This document shows positions 47,072 through 55,332 of a stretch of 64,000 nucleotides of DNA, one piece after another (positions within the stretch are counted from its first letter, which is position 1; each line of letters starts with the position of its first letter). A program made the translations under genes and the position numbers. The stretch covers positions 62,001-126,000 of the forward strand of contig CANNFQ010000008.1 of NCBI GenBank assembly GCA_947503925.1. Direction: 5' to 3'. The stretch is from an uncultured Paracoccaceae bacterium. GTDB taxonomy: Bacteria; Pseudomonadota; Alphaproteobacteria; Rhodobacterales; Rhodobacteraceae. The notes below the pieces were generated by a model. That model saw only the letters and a list, made by a program, of their open reading frames with translations, did not search any database and was not told the origin of the DNA.

Positions 47072-48613
47072 ATGAATGGAATTAGTAGACGCGGTCTATT
47101 GAAAACAGGCGTTGCGGCAGGCGTGCTTGGTATGTCGGGCATGCCGTTGCGGGCACAAACGCGAGGGGGCAAGCTGACGGCGGGCCTTTCGGGCGCGAAC
47201 ACGACTGACAGCTGGGATGGCCGGACCCATTCGGACCTTTTCATGATCGCGTCGGCGCAGGGTTGCGTGTTTGACAGCCTGACAGAAATCGCTGCCGACG
47301 GATCGCTCAAGGGTGAATTGGCCGAAAGCTGGGAAGCCTCCGCAGATGCCAAAACCTGGACATTCAACCTGCGCCAGGGCGTGACTTTCCACAATGGCAA
47401 GGCATTTGGTGCTGACGACGTGATTGAATCGCTGCAGATGCACCTGGGTGAAGAATCCAAATCTGCGGCCAAGCCAATCGTCGAAGCCATTACCGACATG
47501 AAGAAGATCACCGACCATCAGGTCCAGTTCACACTGGCCGCTGGCAATGCTGACTTCCCCTATCTGATGTCGGATTATCACATCCTGATGTTCCCTGCAG
47601 GTCAGATCGAGGAGGCCATCGCAAACGGTATCGGCACGGGCCTCTATCAGGTGAAATCCTTCGACCCCGGTGTGCGCATGGTCGCCACCCGCTACGCCGA
47701 TCACTACAAAGGTGATAGCGCGGGTTTCTTTGATGAGGTCGAATATATCGCCATCAACGACAATACCGCCCGGATGAACGCGCTGATGACCGGTCAGGTG
47801 GATGCGATTAACCGGATCGACTTCAAAACCGAAGCTTTGCTGCGGGCAAACCCTGCACTGCGCATCCAGGAAGTCACCGGCAACCAGCACTACACATTCC
47901 CGATGCTGACCGGTACGGCACCATTTGACGATGCGAATGTACGCCGCGCCCTGAAATATGGCATCAACCGTCAGGAAATGGTCGACAAGATTCTGCTGGG
48001 CCATGGTCAGGTTGGGAATGACACGCCAATCGGGCCTGCAAACCAGTACTATGCTGGCGATATGGAACAGCTGGCCTACGATCCGGACAAGGCGAAATTC
48101 TACCTTAAGGAAGCTGGACTCGACAGTATTGATATTGATCTTTCTGCCTCCAATGCGGCCTTTGAAGGGGCTGTTGACGCAGCGCAGCTATTCCAGGCAT
48201 CTGCATCTGCAGGTGGAATCAACATCAACGTGGTCCAGGAACCGGCCGATGGTTACTGGTCAAATGTCTGGCTGAAGAAACCGTTCTGCGCCTGCTACTG
48301 GTCTGGCCGGGCAACCGAGGATTGGATGTTCTCGACCGCTTACGAGGCGGGTGTGCCATGGAATGACAGCCAATGGGATCAGCCACGGTTCCAGGAACTG
48401 CTACTTTCCGCAAGGGCAGAGCTCGACAGCGACAAGCGCCGGGAACAATATGGCGAGATGCAACAGATCTTGCGCGATGAAGGCGGGGTCCTAATCCCGA
48501 TGTTCGCCAACTATGTTCAAGCGGTAAACAACCGGATCAGCTCACCTGAAACGGTCGGCAACCTCTGGCAAATGGACAATGGCCGGATGGCGGAACGCTG
48601 GTCCGCAGCATAA
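47072..48613 (+). CDS. Peptide-type ABC transporter substrate-binding protein (Tat-exported)
   Basis: The 513-residue protein starts MNGISRRGLLKTGVAAGVLG, a twin-arginine signal (R6-R7) ending near RAQT. It belongs to the DppA/OppA family: SLTEIAADGSLKGELAESWEASADAKTWTFNLRQGVTFHNGK and VRRALKYGINRQEMVDKILLGHGQVGNDTPIGP are characteristic. An AGGGAGAAA site precedes the ATG. The family binds peptides but also nickel, haem or sugars. A strong terminator lies 20 bases after its stop codon. Confidence 0.92.
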   Translation: MNGISRRGLLKTGVAAGVLGMSGMPLRAQTRGGKLTAGLSGANTTDSWDGRTHSDLFMIASAQGCVFDSLTEIAADGSLKGELAESWEASADAKTWTFNLRQGVTFHNGKAFGADDVIESLQMHLGEESKSAAKPIVEAITDMKKITDHQVQFTLAAGNADFPYLMSDYHILMFPAGQIEEAIANGIGTGLYQVKSFDPGVRMVATRYADHYKGDSAGFFDEVEYIAINDNTARMNALMTGQVDAINRIDFKTEALLRANPALRIQEVTGNQHYTFPMLTGTAPFDDANVRRALKYGINRQEMVDKILLGHGQVGNDTPIGPANQYYAGDMEQLAYDPDKAKFYLKEAGLDSIDIDLSASNAAFEGAVDAAQLFQASASAGGININVVQEPADGYWSNVWLKKPFCACYWSGRATEDWMFSTAYEAGVPWNDSQWDQPRFQELLLSARAELDSDKRREQYGEMQQILRDEGGVLIPMFANYVQAVNNRISSPETVGNLWQMDNGRMAERWSAA

Positions 48614-48632
48614 GCGAATCGGTATTGAAGCC

Positions 48633-48662
48633 AAAACGCCCCGTCAAAGGACGGGGCGTTTT
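48633..48662 (+). terminator. Strong intrinsic terminator of the peptide ABC operon
   Basis: Perfect 13-bp stem AAAACGCCCCGTC / GACGGGGCGTTTT with loop AAAG, ending in TTTT followed by GC. It begins 20 bases after the substrate-binding-protein stop codon. The symmetric A and T ends also allow termination on the other strand. Confidence 0.9.
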
Positions 48663-48789
48663 GCATTTCGGCCAATTGACGAAAATGACCCGAGAGTTGG
48701 GCAAATGCGACGCTTTATTTGGCCATCTGTATTGGGGCAGTTATTTGCCGATCGCATCTCAAACATCTGATTTTATGTGGTAAAACCAG

Positions 48790-48843
48790 CTGACGTTCAT
48801 TCGCAGGGCTAGAAGCATAACAGGCCATTCAACTGACGTTCAT
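48790..48843 (+). repeat. Spaced direct repeat upstream of the Gly/Asn-rich protein gene
   Basis: CTGACGTTCAT occurs at 48790-48800 and again at 48833-48843, both preceded by CA plus a purine or A. The copies are 43 bases apart start to start, about four helical turns, so they face the same side of DNA. The second copy ends 48 bases before the ATG of the next gene. They could be operator half-sites; no known regulator motif is recognised. Confidence 0.45.
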
Positions 48844-48891
48844 GTCGCTGCGCCTACGTAAGGGGGATAAACCTTAAAAGGGAACAGAGTG

Positions 48892-49494
48892 ATGATAACG
48901 CTGACAAGGTCGATTGCTGCTGTCGGGGCCACGGCCCTGATGCTGACGATGGCAACCGCAACGGTAACTGTGATGACGACGACCGCTGCCGTGGCAGAAA
49001 GAGGTGGTAACGGAAACGGCAATGGAAACCGTGGGAACCGGGGCAATGGCAACGCTGGCAAAGACCGTGGCGGACAACATGCGAATGCCAGCGGCGGCAA
49101 TGGCCGTGGGCAGTTAGCTCGCGAATTGCGCGGTCTGAACGCTGCACATGCCAACGCAAACGCACGGCGCAATGCGGCGCCCAACAGCATGCCGGGCAGG
49201 CTGAACACCTATCAAGAAAGCCGTCAGGACTTCATTGATGCCGTTGCCGTACAGGACGAGGCCTATGAAGAATATGAGCGGCTGATCGGTCTTACTGAAG
49301 ACGAAGTTGCAGCCGAATTTCCAAATGGCGGCTACGAAGAGGCTGTCACCGGCGCAGCAGAAGACTATCAGGCGAAACGGGACGATGCATTGGATGCACA
49401 ATCCGCATCAGAAGAAAGCCTTGCAACACTGACAAACGGTACCGATCTCTCGGCCGGTGCTCTTGCAGAACTGCACCGATTGCTGGGCTTCTAG
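48892..49494 (+). CDS. Secreted Gly/Asn-rich protein of unknown function
   Basis: The ATG at 48892 (a GTG lies one codon earlier) follows AAAAGGGA. The 200-residue product has a long signal peptide (about residues 1-35, ending TTTAAVAE). A low-complexity Gly/Asn/Arg region follows at about 37-75 (GGNGNGNGNRGNRGNGNAGK), then an Ala/Asn-rich stretch and a helical acidic C-terminal half (about 105-190: FIDAVAVQDEAYEEYERLIG). No enzyme motif is visible. The low-complexity part looks extracellular and flexible, the acidic part possibly coiled coil. I do not recognise the family. It stands alone between a terminator and a decayed region. Confidence 0.75.
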   Translation: MITLTRSIAAVGATALMLTMATATVTVMTTTAAVAERGGNGNGNGNRGNRGNGNAGKDRGGQHANASGGNGRGQLARELRGLNAAHANANARRNAAPNSMPGRLNTYQESRQDFIDAVAVQDEAYEEYERLIGLTEDEVAAEFPNGGYEEAVTGAAEDYQAKRDDALDAQSASEESLATLTNGTDLSAGALAELHRLLGF

Positions 49495-49719
49495 GCCTAA
49501 CTGAACCAAGGTGAAAGATCAGCGGCTGTCCATCGTGGATTGGACTGGCGCTGGTCCATAGAGTCGGCAAACGCGGAAATGGACTCTTCACATGACGTCT
49601 TGATCCTGAAACGGATCCGCCATCTCAACCTTCCCCGCCAAAACGATGCACAAACTGCGTTGAAAAGTTCAAGTTTGGGCTGGTGGCGTTTGCGCGCTGG
49701 CTCTGCGGAAGCGGCAGAG

Positions 49720-50018
49720 ATGAGGGTAAAGATTTCCGGCGGATGTAAATGCGGCGCGGTCCGATATCATGGAAAACCTGCCGGTATCTCAACGTTCCGA
49801 TGCTATTGCCACAATTACCAGCAAGTGACCGGAGCCGGGCATTCGGTAATGTTCCCTTTGGTTGCAGAGCGATTACAGATCGAAGGCTGCTCAGCTGATT
49901 ACCAAATGACCAGTGGGCCTGGCCGATCCATGTGGAGCCGATTTGTCCCACCTGCGGCTCTCCCCTGCTCTGTGGCAGTGTACCGATGAATAATTGCGTG
50001 TACGTCTGTGCGTCCTAA
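49720..50018 (+). pseudogene. Frameshifted remnant of a GFA-family (glutathione-dependent formaldehyde-activating-like, CENP-V fold) protein
   Basis: From ATG 49720 the frame reads MRVKISGGCKCGAVRYHGKP, the N-terminal zinc motif of GFA proteins, then RCYCHNYQQVTGAGHSVMFPL, where CHCxxCQ is expected; one ligand Cys has become Tyr. At about 49942-49945 (CGATTTGTCCC) the frame breaks: adding one T restores CPTCGSPLL, the second zinc motif. The restored frame ends at 50016-50018 after about 100 codons, shorter than the usual 120-140. Loss of a ligand, a one-base deletion and a short end together indicate a dead gene. The flanking 49495-49719 and 50019-50230 hold no other gene I can support. Confidence 0.75.
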
Positions 50019-50230
50019 TTTGATGAATCAGACAGATACAAACCAAACCGGACCATATACGCCAAAGCAGCACAATCTTGGGACAAACCCCCCGATATAG
50101 CTAGTTGAGCATAACAACATTTGCTGCTTTGCAGAGCTTTATTGTGACAAAGTTGAATCTTACCGAACCGATCAAGAGCAGCCTGTCTGATCGGTTGAAA
50201 GTATCCAATAAGAATTTGTTTCGTATACCC

Positions 50231-51340
50231 CTACCCAAGTGGCCTCGTGTGAAACAGCCACACCTTCAGCCCGCCATGCGGTATTGGCGCCCCTTTGGGT
50301 TTGAACGGCAGACCTGTCGCCTTGGCTAGCCCGGCCTCGCTTGTGACGATCCCGACCCGCCAGCCGGAGAACCGCGCCTTGAGCGTTTCGCCAAGCCCGG
50401 CATAGATCCCGTAGAGCATTTTTTGATTGCCGATCCGCCCCCCGTAGGGCGGGTTGCAGATGATCAGGCCGGGCGGCCCATGGGGACGCTGGAGGTCGAT
50501 CGCGTTGAGGTTTTGGAAGGCGATAAGATCACCGACACCCGCCCGTTCCGCATTGGCCATAGCCATGCGGATGGCACCTGGGTCGCGGTCGGAGCCGTAA
50601 AAATGCGACGGGGGTCCGTGGGTTTCACCTGCCCTACGTAGCTCGCGCCATATGTCTGGTTTGAAGCTGGCAAGCTGTTCGAAGGCGAAGTGTCGCGTTC
50701 GTCCAGGCAGCCACCCGGCTGCAATCTCGGCCGCTTCGATGACGAATGTTCCTGATCCGCACATCGGATCAAGCACCGGTTCGCGCCCGTCATAACCGCA
50801 GCTGCGGAGCATGAGCGCTGCCAGCGTTTCCCGCATCGGAGCTTTACCGACCGCCTCTTTATGTCCGCGCTTGTGCAGGCTTTCACCGGATGTATCGAGG
50901 CTGATCGTCACCCGGTTGTCATCAATTCGCGCTTTGATCGTGATGGGGGCATCAGCGCTGATCTGGTAGCCATTGGCCTTGAGCGCATCTTCGATCCGTT
51001 GGGTGGCCGCCCCCGCGTGGTAGATTTTGGATTTGCGTGATGTCGCCACCTCGACCCGGATCGGAATATCGCTCCGCAGTGTTTCGCTCCACGGGAATTT
51101 CCGCGCCCGTTTATCCAGTTGCGCCAAATGGAATGCCATGAATGACCCGATGCGGACCAGGATGCGCGACGCCCCGCGCATGGTCAGGTTGGCCCGCCAG
51201 ACATCCGCCCACCCGCCATTGACCGTCACACCGCCTGTAATCGCTGCGGCACAGGTGAAACCGTTTGCCTGCGCTTCTGCCAGCAAAGCTGATTCCAGCC
51301 CCGGCGTTCCGGCCATGAAGATTTCGAAGCGTTCTGTCAT
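50231..51340 (-). CDS. THUMP-domain class I RNA methyltransferase (RlmL/YcbY N-terminal-like)
   Basis: The ATG at 51340 (MTERFEIFMAGTPGLESALLAEA) gives 369 residues. It begins with a ferredoxin-like and THUMP RNA-binding part (about residues 1-155), then a SAM domain with VLDPMCGSGTFVIEAA and the catalytic motif IICNPPYGGRIG. This arrangement is that of guanine-N2 methyltransferases acting on 23S rRNA (G2445 type in E. coli), but without the second RlmK domain. The exact target is not shown. It lies alone, divergent from the CAP lipoprotein gene. Confidence 0.88.
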   Translation of the reverse strand: MTERFEIFMAGTPGLESALLAEAQANGFTCAAAITGGVTVNGGWADVWRANLTMRGASRILVRIGSFMAFHLAQLDKRARKFPWSETLRSDIPIRVEVATSRKSKIYHAGAATQRIEDALKANGYQISADAPITIKARIDDNRVTISLDTSGESLHKRGHKEAVGKAPMRETLAALMLRSCGYDGREPVLDPMCGSGTFVIEAAEIAAGWLPGRTRHFAFEQLASFKPDIWRELRRAGETHGPPSHFYGSDRDPGAIRMAMANAERAGVGDLIAFQNLNAIDLQRPHGPPGLIICNPPYGGRIGNQKMLYGIYAGLGETLKARFSGWRVGIVTSEAGLAKATGLPFKPKGAPIPHGGLKVWLFHTRPLG

Positions 51341-51515
51341 TCCGGGTGCATAGAGTGTTGTGTAGGTCGGGCGCAAGCGGCTGAACGGGCGGCGGATCGC
51401 CTGATGCATTTGAAGGTTTCGGCAGATTGCTGCCTCGAATCTGGCGATTTCATGTCATCGTTTACGCCTAACTCTTCACTCCATTAGCAGGGTTCTGGGG
51501 CAAAGGAGTGAGACC

Positions 51516-52019
51516 ATGAAAAAGATAGTATCCGTTGCCGCAATATGTGTTTTGGCTGGCTGTATGGGGTCCGGTGGCAGTAGCAAATCGACGATTGAGG
51601 CAACGACAACGGCTCCGACGATTCCGCCGCCAAGCGTGCCATCAAATAGCAGTTTTGGCAGTCTGTTGAACAATGTACGCGCGAATGCTGGGGCTGGCTC
51701 GGTGTCATACGACGCCCGTCTGGGTCGTGCGGCCCAGGGTCATGCCAATGACATGCTGGCCAATAGCTATTTCAGTCATACTGGCTTGAATGGGTCCAGC
51801 CCGGGCGACCGCATCTCTGCCGAAGGCTATCGCTGGCGCACTTATGGTGAGAATATTGCCCGTGGTCAGCAGGACGAGGCAGCCGTACTGAACGCTTGGC
51901 AGAGTTCCACCGGTCACCGCGAAAACAATGAAAACCCGCGTTTTGAAGATTTTGGTTTGGCAAAGGCCGGATCGGGATCCAACAAATACTGGGTTCTGGT
52001 TTTGGCGACCGAACAGTAG
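51516..52019 (+). CDS. CAP/SCP-domain lipoprotein
   Basis: The 167-residue protein has a lipoprotein signal MKKIVSVAAICVLAGC (Cys16), then a Ser/Thr/Pro-rich linker (about 17-45) and a CAP domain with LGRAAQGHANDMLANSYFSHTG and GYRWRTYGENIARGQ. A perfect AAAGGAG site precedes the ATG. Met follows the lipidated Cys, with no Asp retention signal, so outer-membrane sorting is expected. It is a different CAP protein from that at 31606. Its stop is two bases from the stop of the convergent SLAM-like gene, a possible functional partner. Confidence 0.88.
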   Translation: MKKIVSVAAICVLAGCMGSGGSSKSTIEATTTAPTIPPPSVPSNSSFGSLLNNVRANAGAGSVSYDARLGRAAQGHANDMLANSYFSHTGLNGSSPGDRISAEGYRWRTYGENIARGQQDEAAVLNAWQSSTGHRENNENPRFEDFGLAKAGSGSNKYWVLVLATEQ

Positions 52020-52021
52020 TT

Positions 52022-53377
52022 CTAAAAATTCGACTGGATTCCCAACCGTCCTTGTACCTGCGACGACGTGAATTGGCTCACATCTGATTCCGTCCGCTTC
52101 GCGGTGATTGACAGGCTGGGTGAAAAGCCGAAATAGGAAATCTCAGAAAACGTCACTGTTCCCCCGAGGCTGACATAATTGTCCCGTCGCCCGTCGAGCG
52201 ACAGGGTAAATTCATCATAGTTGACATGCCCCACCCCTCCGTTGAAGGCCCAGTCAGCTCCGAATACTGGTTGATCGATGTTGTAATCGATGCTGGCCTG
52301 ATATTCTTCATAGGTGGTTTCAACATCGCTCGTGTCGTTCAGTCGCCCCGTCAGCGACAGTTGCAACTGGTCACCATTAGCCAGTGATTTTGCATATCGT
52401 CCGGTCAGTTCTATGATTTCGGTATCTCGCTGGCTGTCCAGCCGCGCGGTTTGATCTTGGAACGACGCCAACAGGCTGAAAGTGCCGTAATCGCCCAAAC
52501 CAAAGCCTTGCCGCAGTGTGACCTTCCAATAATCCCAGAGCGGTTTGCCGCTATACCGGCTTGTCCCGACATTCAGGGCGACACTGCTTGGCCCGACCTG
52601 ATCAAAGATCAACCGTTCATGCGTGACCGACAGATCGATCAGGGCCAGGGCGAAGTCACTGCCCTTCAGATCGGGTACTTTATCTTGTGTATCCTTGGAC
52701 AGGCTGAATGTCCGCCCATAGGCATAGGCCCCGATGCTGGTCCGCTGTCGCGGCCCATCAATCAGCCGATAGGATAACTGCACGTCGCCTGCATATTCGA
52801 TCCCCGACAATGCTCGCTGATCAGGCGGCAGGCTGAACAGGAAGGGTAATCCTTCGAGTTGAAAGAACTCATCCTCCGACCCATTGTTTATATTGTCGGA
52901 CGGGGCCGCAGAAAAGTTGACCCATACCGACAGCGGGTTGTTTTGCCTGATGTTCTGAAACTCCCGCCGGATATTGCTGAACTCTTCGTCGGTGCGGGCA
53001 TTATTGGCAGCCCGCCGCAGCCACCATTCGGCCCGGGTGAATTGCTGCATGCGAAACCTTGTGCTGGCGGCCAACCTTGCTGCCTGTACCTTTTCATCAG
53101 GGCTGCGGGTCGCGCCAAAGGCCTGCCCGGCACTGATTGCCGCTTGCCGGAACTGCCCCAACTCAGATTGCGCCAGCGCCATCAGAAAAAGGGCGGCATA
53201 GCTATCTGGATCATTGACCAGAATGTTTTGCGCCAGCGCGATGGTTTGATCCGCTTGCCCATCCGTCAGCGCATCTTCGGCCTGGCGTTGCAGATCTGGC
53301 AGGCCCTGCGCGACCGCCGCATTTGCTGCCAAACTCAGCGCTAGGGTCAGCATCGAGGAGATTGTCCAGTTTTTCAT
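52022..53377 (-). CDS. TPR plus beta-barrel outer-membrane protein, surface-lipoprotein-assembly-modifier (SLAM)-like
   Basis: ATG at 53377 follows GGGGAAAG and gives 451 residues. A signal peptide (to about residue 22, NAAVAQ) is followed by TPR-like helices (about 30-150: DQTIALAQNILVNDPDSYAALFLMALAQSELGQFRQAA). A beta-rich C-terminal half (about 165-451) ends in Phe (LGIQSNF), a mark of outer-membrane barrels. SLAM proteins, described in Neisseria and relatives, have this N-terminal TPR plus 14-strand barrel and move lipoproteins to the cell surface. The match is by architecture, so I call it SLAM-like only. The facing gene encodes a lipoprotein. Confidence 0.7.
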   Translation of the reverse strand: MKNWTISSMLTLALSLAANAAVAQGLPDLQRQAEDALTDGQADQTIALAQNILVNDPDSYAALFLMALAQSELGQFRQAAISAGQAFGATRSPDEKVQAARLAASTRFRMQQFTRAEWWLRRAANNARTDEEFSNIRREFQNIRQNNPLSVWVNFSAAPSDNINNGSEDEFFQLEGLPFLFSLPPDQRALSGIEYAGDVQLSYRLIDGPRQRTSIGAYAYGRTFSLSKDTQDKVPDLKGSDFALALIDLSVTHERLIFDQVGPSSVALNVGTSRYSGKPLWDYWKVTLRQGFGLGDYGTFSLLASFQDQTARLDSQRDTEIIELTGRYAKSLANGDQLQLSLTGRLNDTSDVETTYEEYQASIDYNIDQPVFGADWAFNGGVGHVNYDEFTLSLDGRRDNYVSLGGTVTFSEISYFGFSPSLSITAKRTESDVSQFTSSQVQGRLGIQSNF

Positions 53378-53709
53378 ATCGGTCGCACTTTCCCCTGCAG
53401 TGGTCACGACACCAATAATAGGAATTGCGGCATGGGCAAGGCACGCTGGAGTTCCGGCAAGTCTTTGCAATTATTTCCTTTCTGCTGGGCGGGAATTTGC
53501 TGTCTCATGTGGATCTTTTGGGCTGTGGACAGGGCGTGTACTTCAGCTGATTAGCGCAGTTGCGGAGCCCAGGCATTTGCCCTGACCAGAAAATCCGACC
53601 CAAGCCTTAGAATACCTCTGACCGAAATCGGCCCTCCCGAGAGGCTGCCCAAACCGTTGGAAATGTGAACGAAACTGCCATCCCACTCGGACATCTGAAT
53701 GTCCGGCTA
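53378..53709. other. Gene-free stretch with a hairpin
   Basis: No supportable gene lies here; the ORFs are short and lack ribosome sites. The only structure I see is CGGACAT-CTGA-ATGTCCG at 53688-53705, a perfect 7-bp-stem hairpin. It sits just past the stop codon of the doubtful minus-strand ORF at 53710, without a T-run. Confidence 0.5.
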
Positions 53710-54036
53710 CTAGCACTCTCCTTCATTGACGCACACCAACAAGTCAGTCAGTTGAGAACGCTTCGCCGGCAGGTAAGTCGGGCATGGCGACGCTATGAGT
53801 TCTAGCCGTTTCTCTTCAAAAACGTGCCTCAAGACACCGATTACATCGATCCCTTTCTGCGGCAGCGCCTCGACGATGCCTCCATGTTCAGCAGAAATTG
53901 ATACGCGAACATCAATGTTATCTACGACAACCGGCACAAGCTCTCCGTCCAAAACCTGATGACCTTTGAAGCCAAATGCATCCAAATAGGTGTATTCTAT
54001 TCGGTGCTGCATCTGGGCATTTTCGGCGGACGGCAA
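53710..54036 (-). CDS. Hypothetical small protein, possibly a pseudogene
   Basis: A 108-codon frame from TTG 54036 encodes a mixed-composition, possibly secreted or beta-rich protein (LDAFGFKGHQVLDGELVPVVV). It is too regular to be obvious noise, but no family is recognised. In-frame upstream the sequence reads ATG AAG AGC AAC TAG AAG AAA TTC (from 54072), so a natural start is cut off by an amber codon after four codons. No ribosome site is apparent before TTG 54036 or ATG 54012. It could be a broken gene or not a gene at all. It is followed by a hairpin at 53688-53705. Confidence 0.35.
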   Translation of the reverse strand: MPSAENAQMQHRIEYTYLDAFGFKGHQVLDGELVPVVVDNIDVRVSISAEHGGIVEALPQKGIDVIGVLRHVFEEKRLELIASPCPTYLPAKRSQLTDLLVCVNEGEC

Positions 54037-54115
54037 AAAATAAACTACGAATTTCTTCTAGTTGCTCTTCATGCAGAAATGGTCACTCAATGTTTTTGGT
54101 AAATTGACTCAACAC

Positions 54116-54319
54116 TTACATATCAGCTTGGGAATTAGCTTGAAAGCTCGCAAAAAGTGTCGTTGACCGCTGGCGGCGCATGTCGTCTTCTGAGTGCAAA
54201 CTTTCATTTGTTTTGGCGATAAATTGGTCTGGCGACATGCAGCTCCAAGCGCTGGCCATTTCGGCGGACAAAACCAAAAGAACAGCAAGCGCAAGGAAGC
54301 TAACAGATGCGTTTCTCAT
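54116..54319 (-). CDS. Hypothetical small secreted protein
   Basis: ATG at 54319 gives 67 residues. The N-terminus (MRNASVSFLALAVLLVLSAE followed by MASA-W) is a convincing signal peptide cut near residue 24, leaving a short mature part WSCMSPDQFIAKTNESLHSE and a polar tail. A GAGG lies about 11 bases before the ATG. No known family. It could be an active small exported protein or a fragment of a longer gene; the next ORF downstream on the same strand is disturbed by an amber codon. Low confidence. Confidence 0.45.
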   Translation of the reverse strand: MRNASVSFLALAVLLVLSAEMASAWSCMSPDQFIAKTNESLHSEDDMRRQRSTTLFASFQANSQADM

Positions 54320-54467
54320 GTCATAGTGCCTCAACAATCAAACCCTCAGATATAAAGTTAGCCGGCATCCAAACAAATTACGGTAATCATCGGAATGGGC
54401 TCTTTCGCCCATTTTTGTCGCATGTTTTGTGAAGGTGGGGTTTCCATCTTGGAATAAGAATATCCTG

Positions 54468-55271
54468 TCATTGGACGTCACGCGACGTATCCCAGCGGCA
54501 TTTGACCGTGTTTGCCACCCGCGCCGTTTCGGGTTTTGGCTTGGGTTTGGTGATTTCTTCCAAGGCCCGTAAGGGTCGCTTCACCGCCTCGCCCAGCCCG
54601 GGCCGTGTGGGTGCCGCCATCTGTTTACTGACCTCAATGATCAGTACCCCACCGGCCACGACAAACGGCATGCTATGCCCGATTTTTTCCAAGAGCCCCG
54701 CGGATTTGCGCCAGACTTTGCTGGTTGATGGCGGCTGGTAAAGCGCCGAGATGGTCCGCTCGGTGACAAATTGGTGCTTGCGTAGCTGCGCCTCCAACTG
54801 CCCCATAGAATAGGGCCGCCCATAGCCAAAGGGCGTGGCATCCGATCGCGACCAAAGCCCGCCCCGATTGGGCACGATGAACACGGCCCGCCCGCCGGGC
54901 CCAAGCACCCGCCAGGCCTCATCCAGTAGCGCGGACGGGTGTTCGGTGGTTTCCAGTCCGTGCATCAGCACCAGCTTGTCGACATGGCCGGTTTCCAATG
55001 GCCAAAGCGTATCTTCGCACAAAACGCTGACATTCTGTCCATCTGGTGGCCATGGCATCACCCCCTGCGGGCCAGGCATCAACCCGATCACACGCCGCGC
55101 ATCTTTTAGGAATGGCCGCAGCAGGGGCACCGCAAAGCCGAAGCCAACCACCATCTGTCCTTTCGCCTCCGGCCAGATGGTCACTAGTTCGTCCCGGATC
55201 ACCTTTTGCGCTGCGCGCCCAAGCGCGCTGCGGTAATAGAAGTTTCGCAGATCAAGCACGTCAAGATGCAT
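54468..55271 (-). CDS. SAM-dependent methyltransferase domain protein
   Basis: Start at ATG 55271 ([20 protein letters not shown]) gives 267 residues; the open frame extends upstream but overlaps the divergent gloB. The protein has a class I methyltransferase core with [15 protein letters not shown], a motif II-like [39 protein letters not shown], and a long C-terminal tail rich in Lys/Pro. Motif I is degenerate (GFGFAVP rather than GxGxG), so activity is not certain. The neighbouring gloB suggests nothing about the substrate. Sixty-one bases separate the two divergent starts. Confidence 0.75.
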   Translation of the reverse strand: MHLDVLDLRNFYYRSALGRAAQKVIRDELVTIWPEAKGQMVVGFGFAVPLLRPFLKDARRVIGLMPGPQGVMPWPPDGQNVSVLCEDTLWPLETGHVDKLVLMHGLETTEHPSALLDEAWRVLGPGGRAVFIVPNRGGLWSRSDATPFGYGRPYSMGQLEAQLRKHQFVTERTISALYQPPSTSKVWRKSAGLLEKIGHSMPFVVAGGVLIIEVSKQMAAPTRPGLGEAVKRPLRALEEITKPKPKPETARVANTVKCRWDTSRDVQ

Positions 55272-55332
55272 TGCGGTTTGGGTGTCCTTGGGCGAAGCTG
55301 GCAGTAGAATAACAAGAGAAAGCCGGATTGCC

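Noticed and set aside
50105-50329. A 74-codon open frame in the gene-poor gap
   Set aside because: It runs into the RNA methyltransferase gene on the other strand, has no ribosome site and no recognisable motif.
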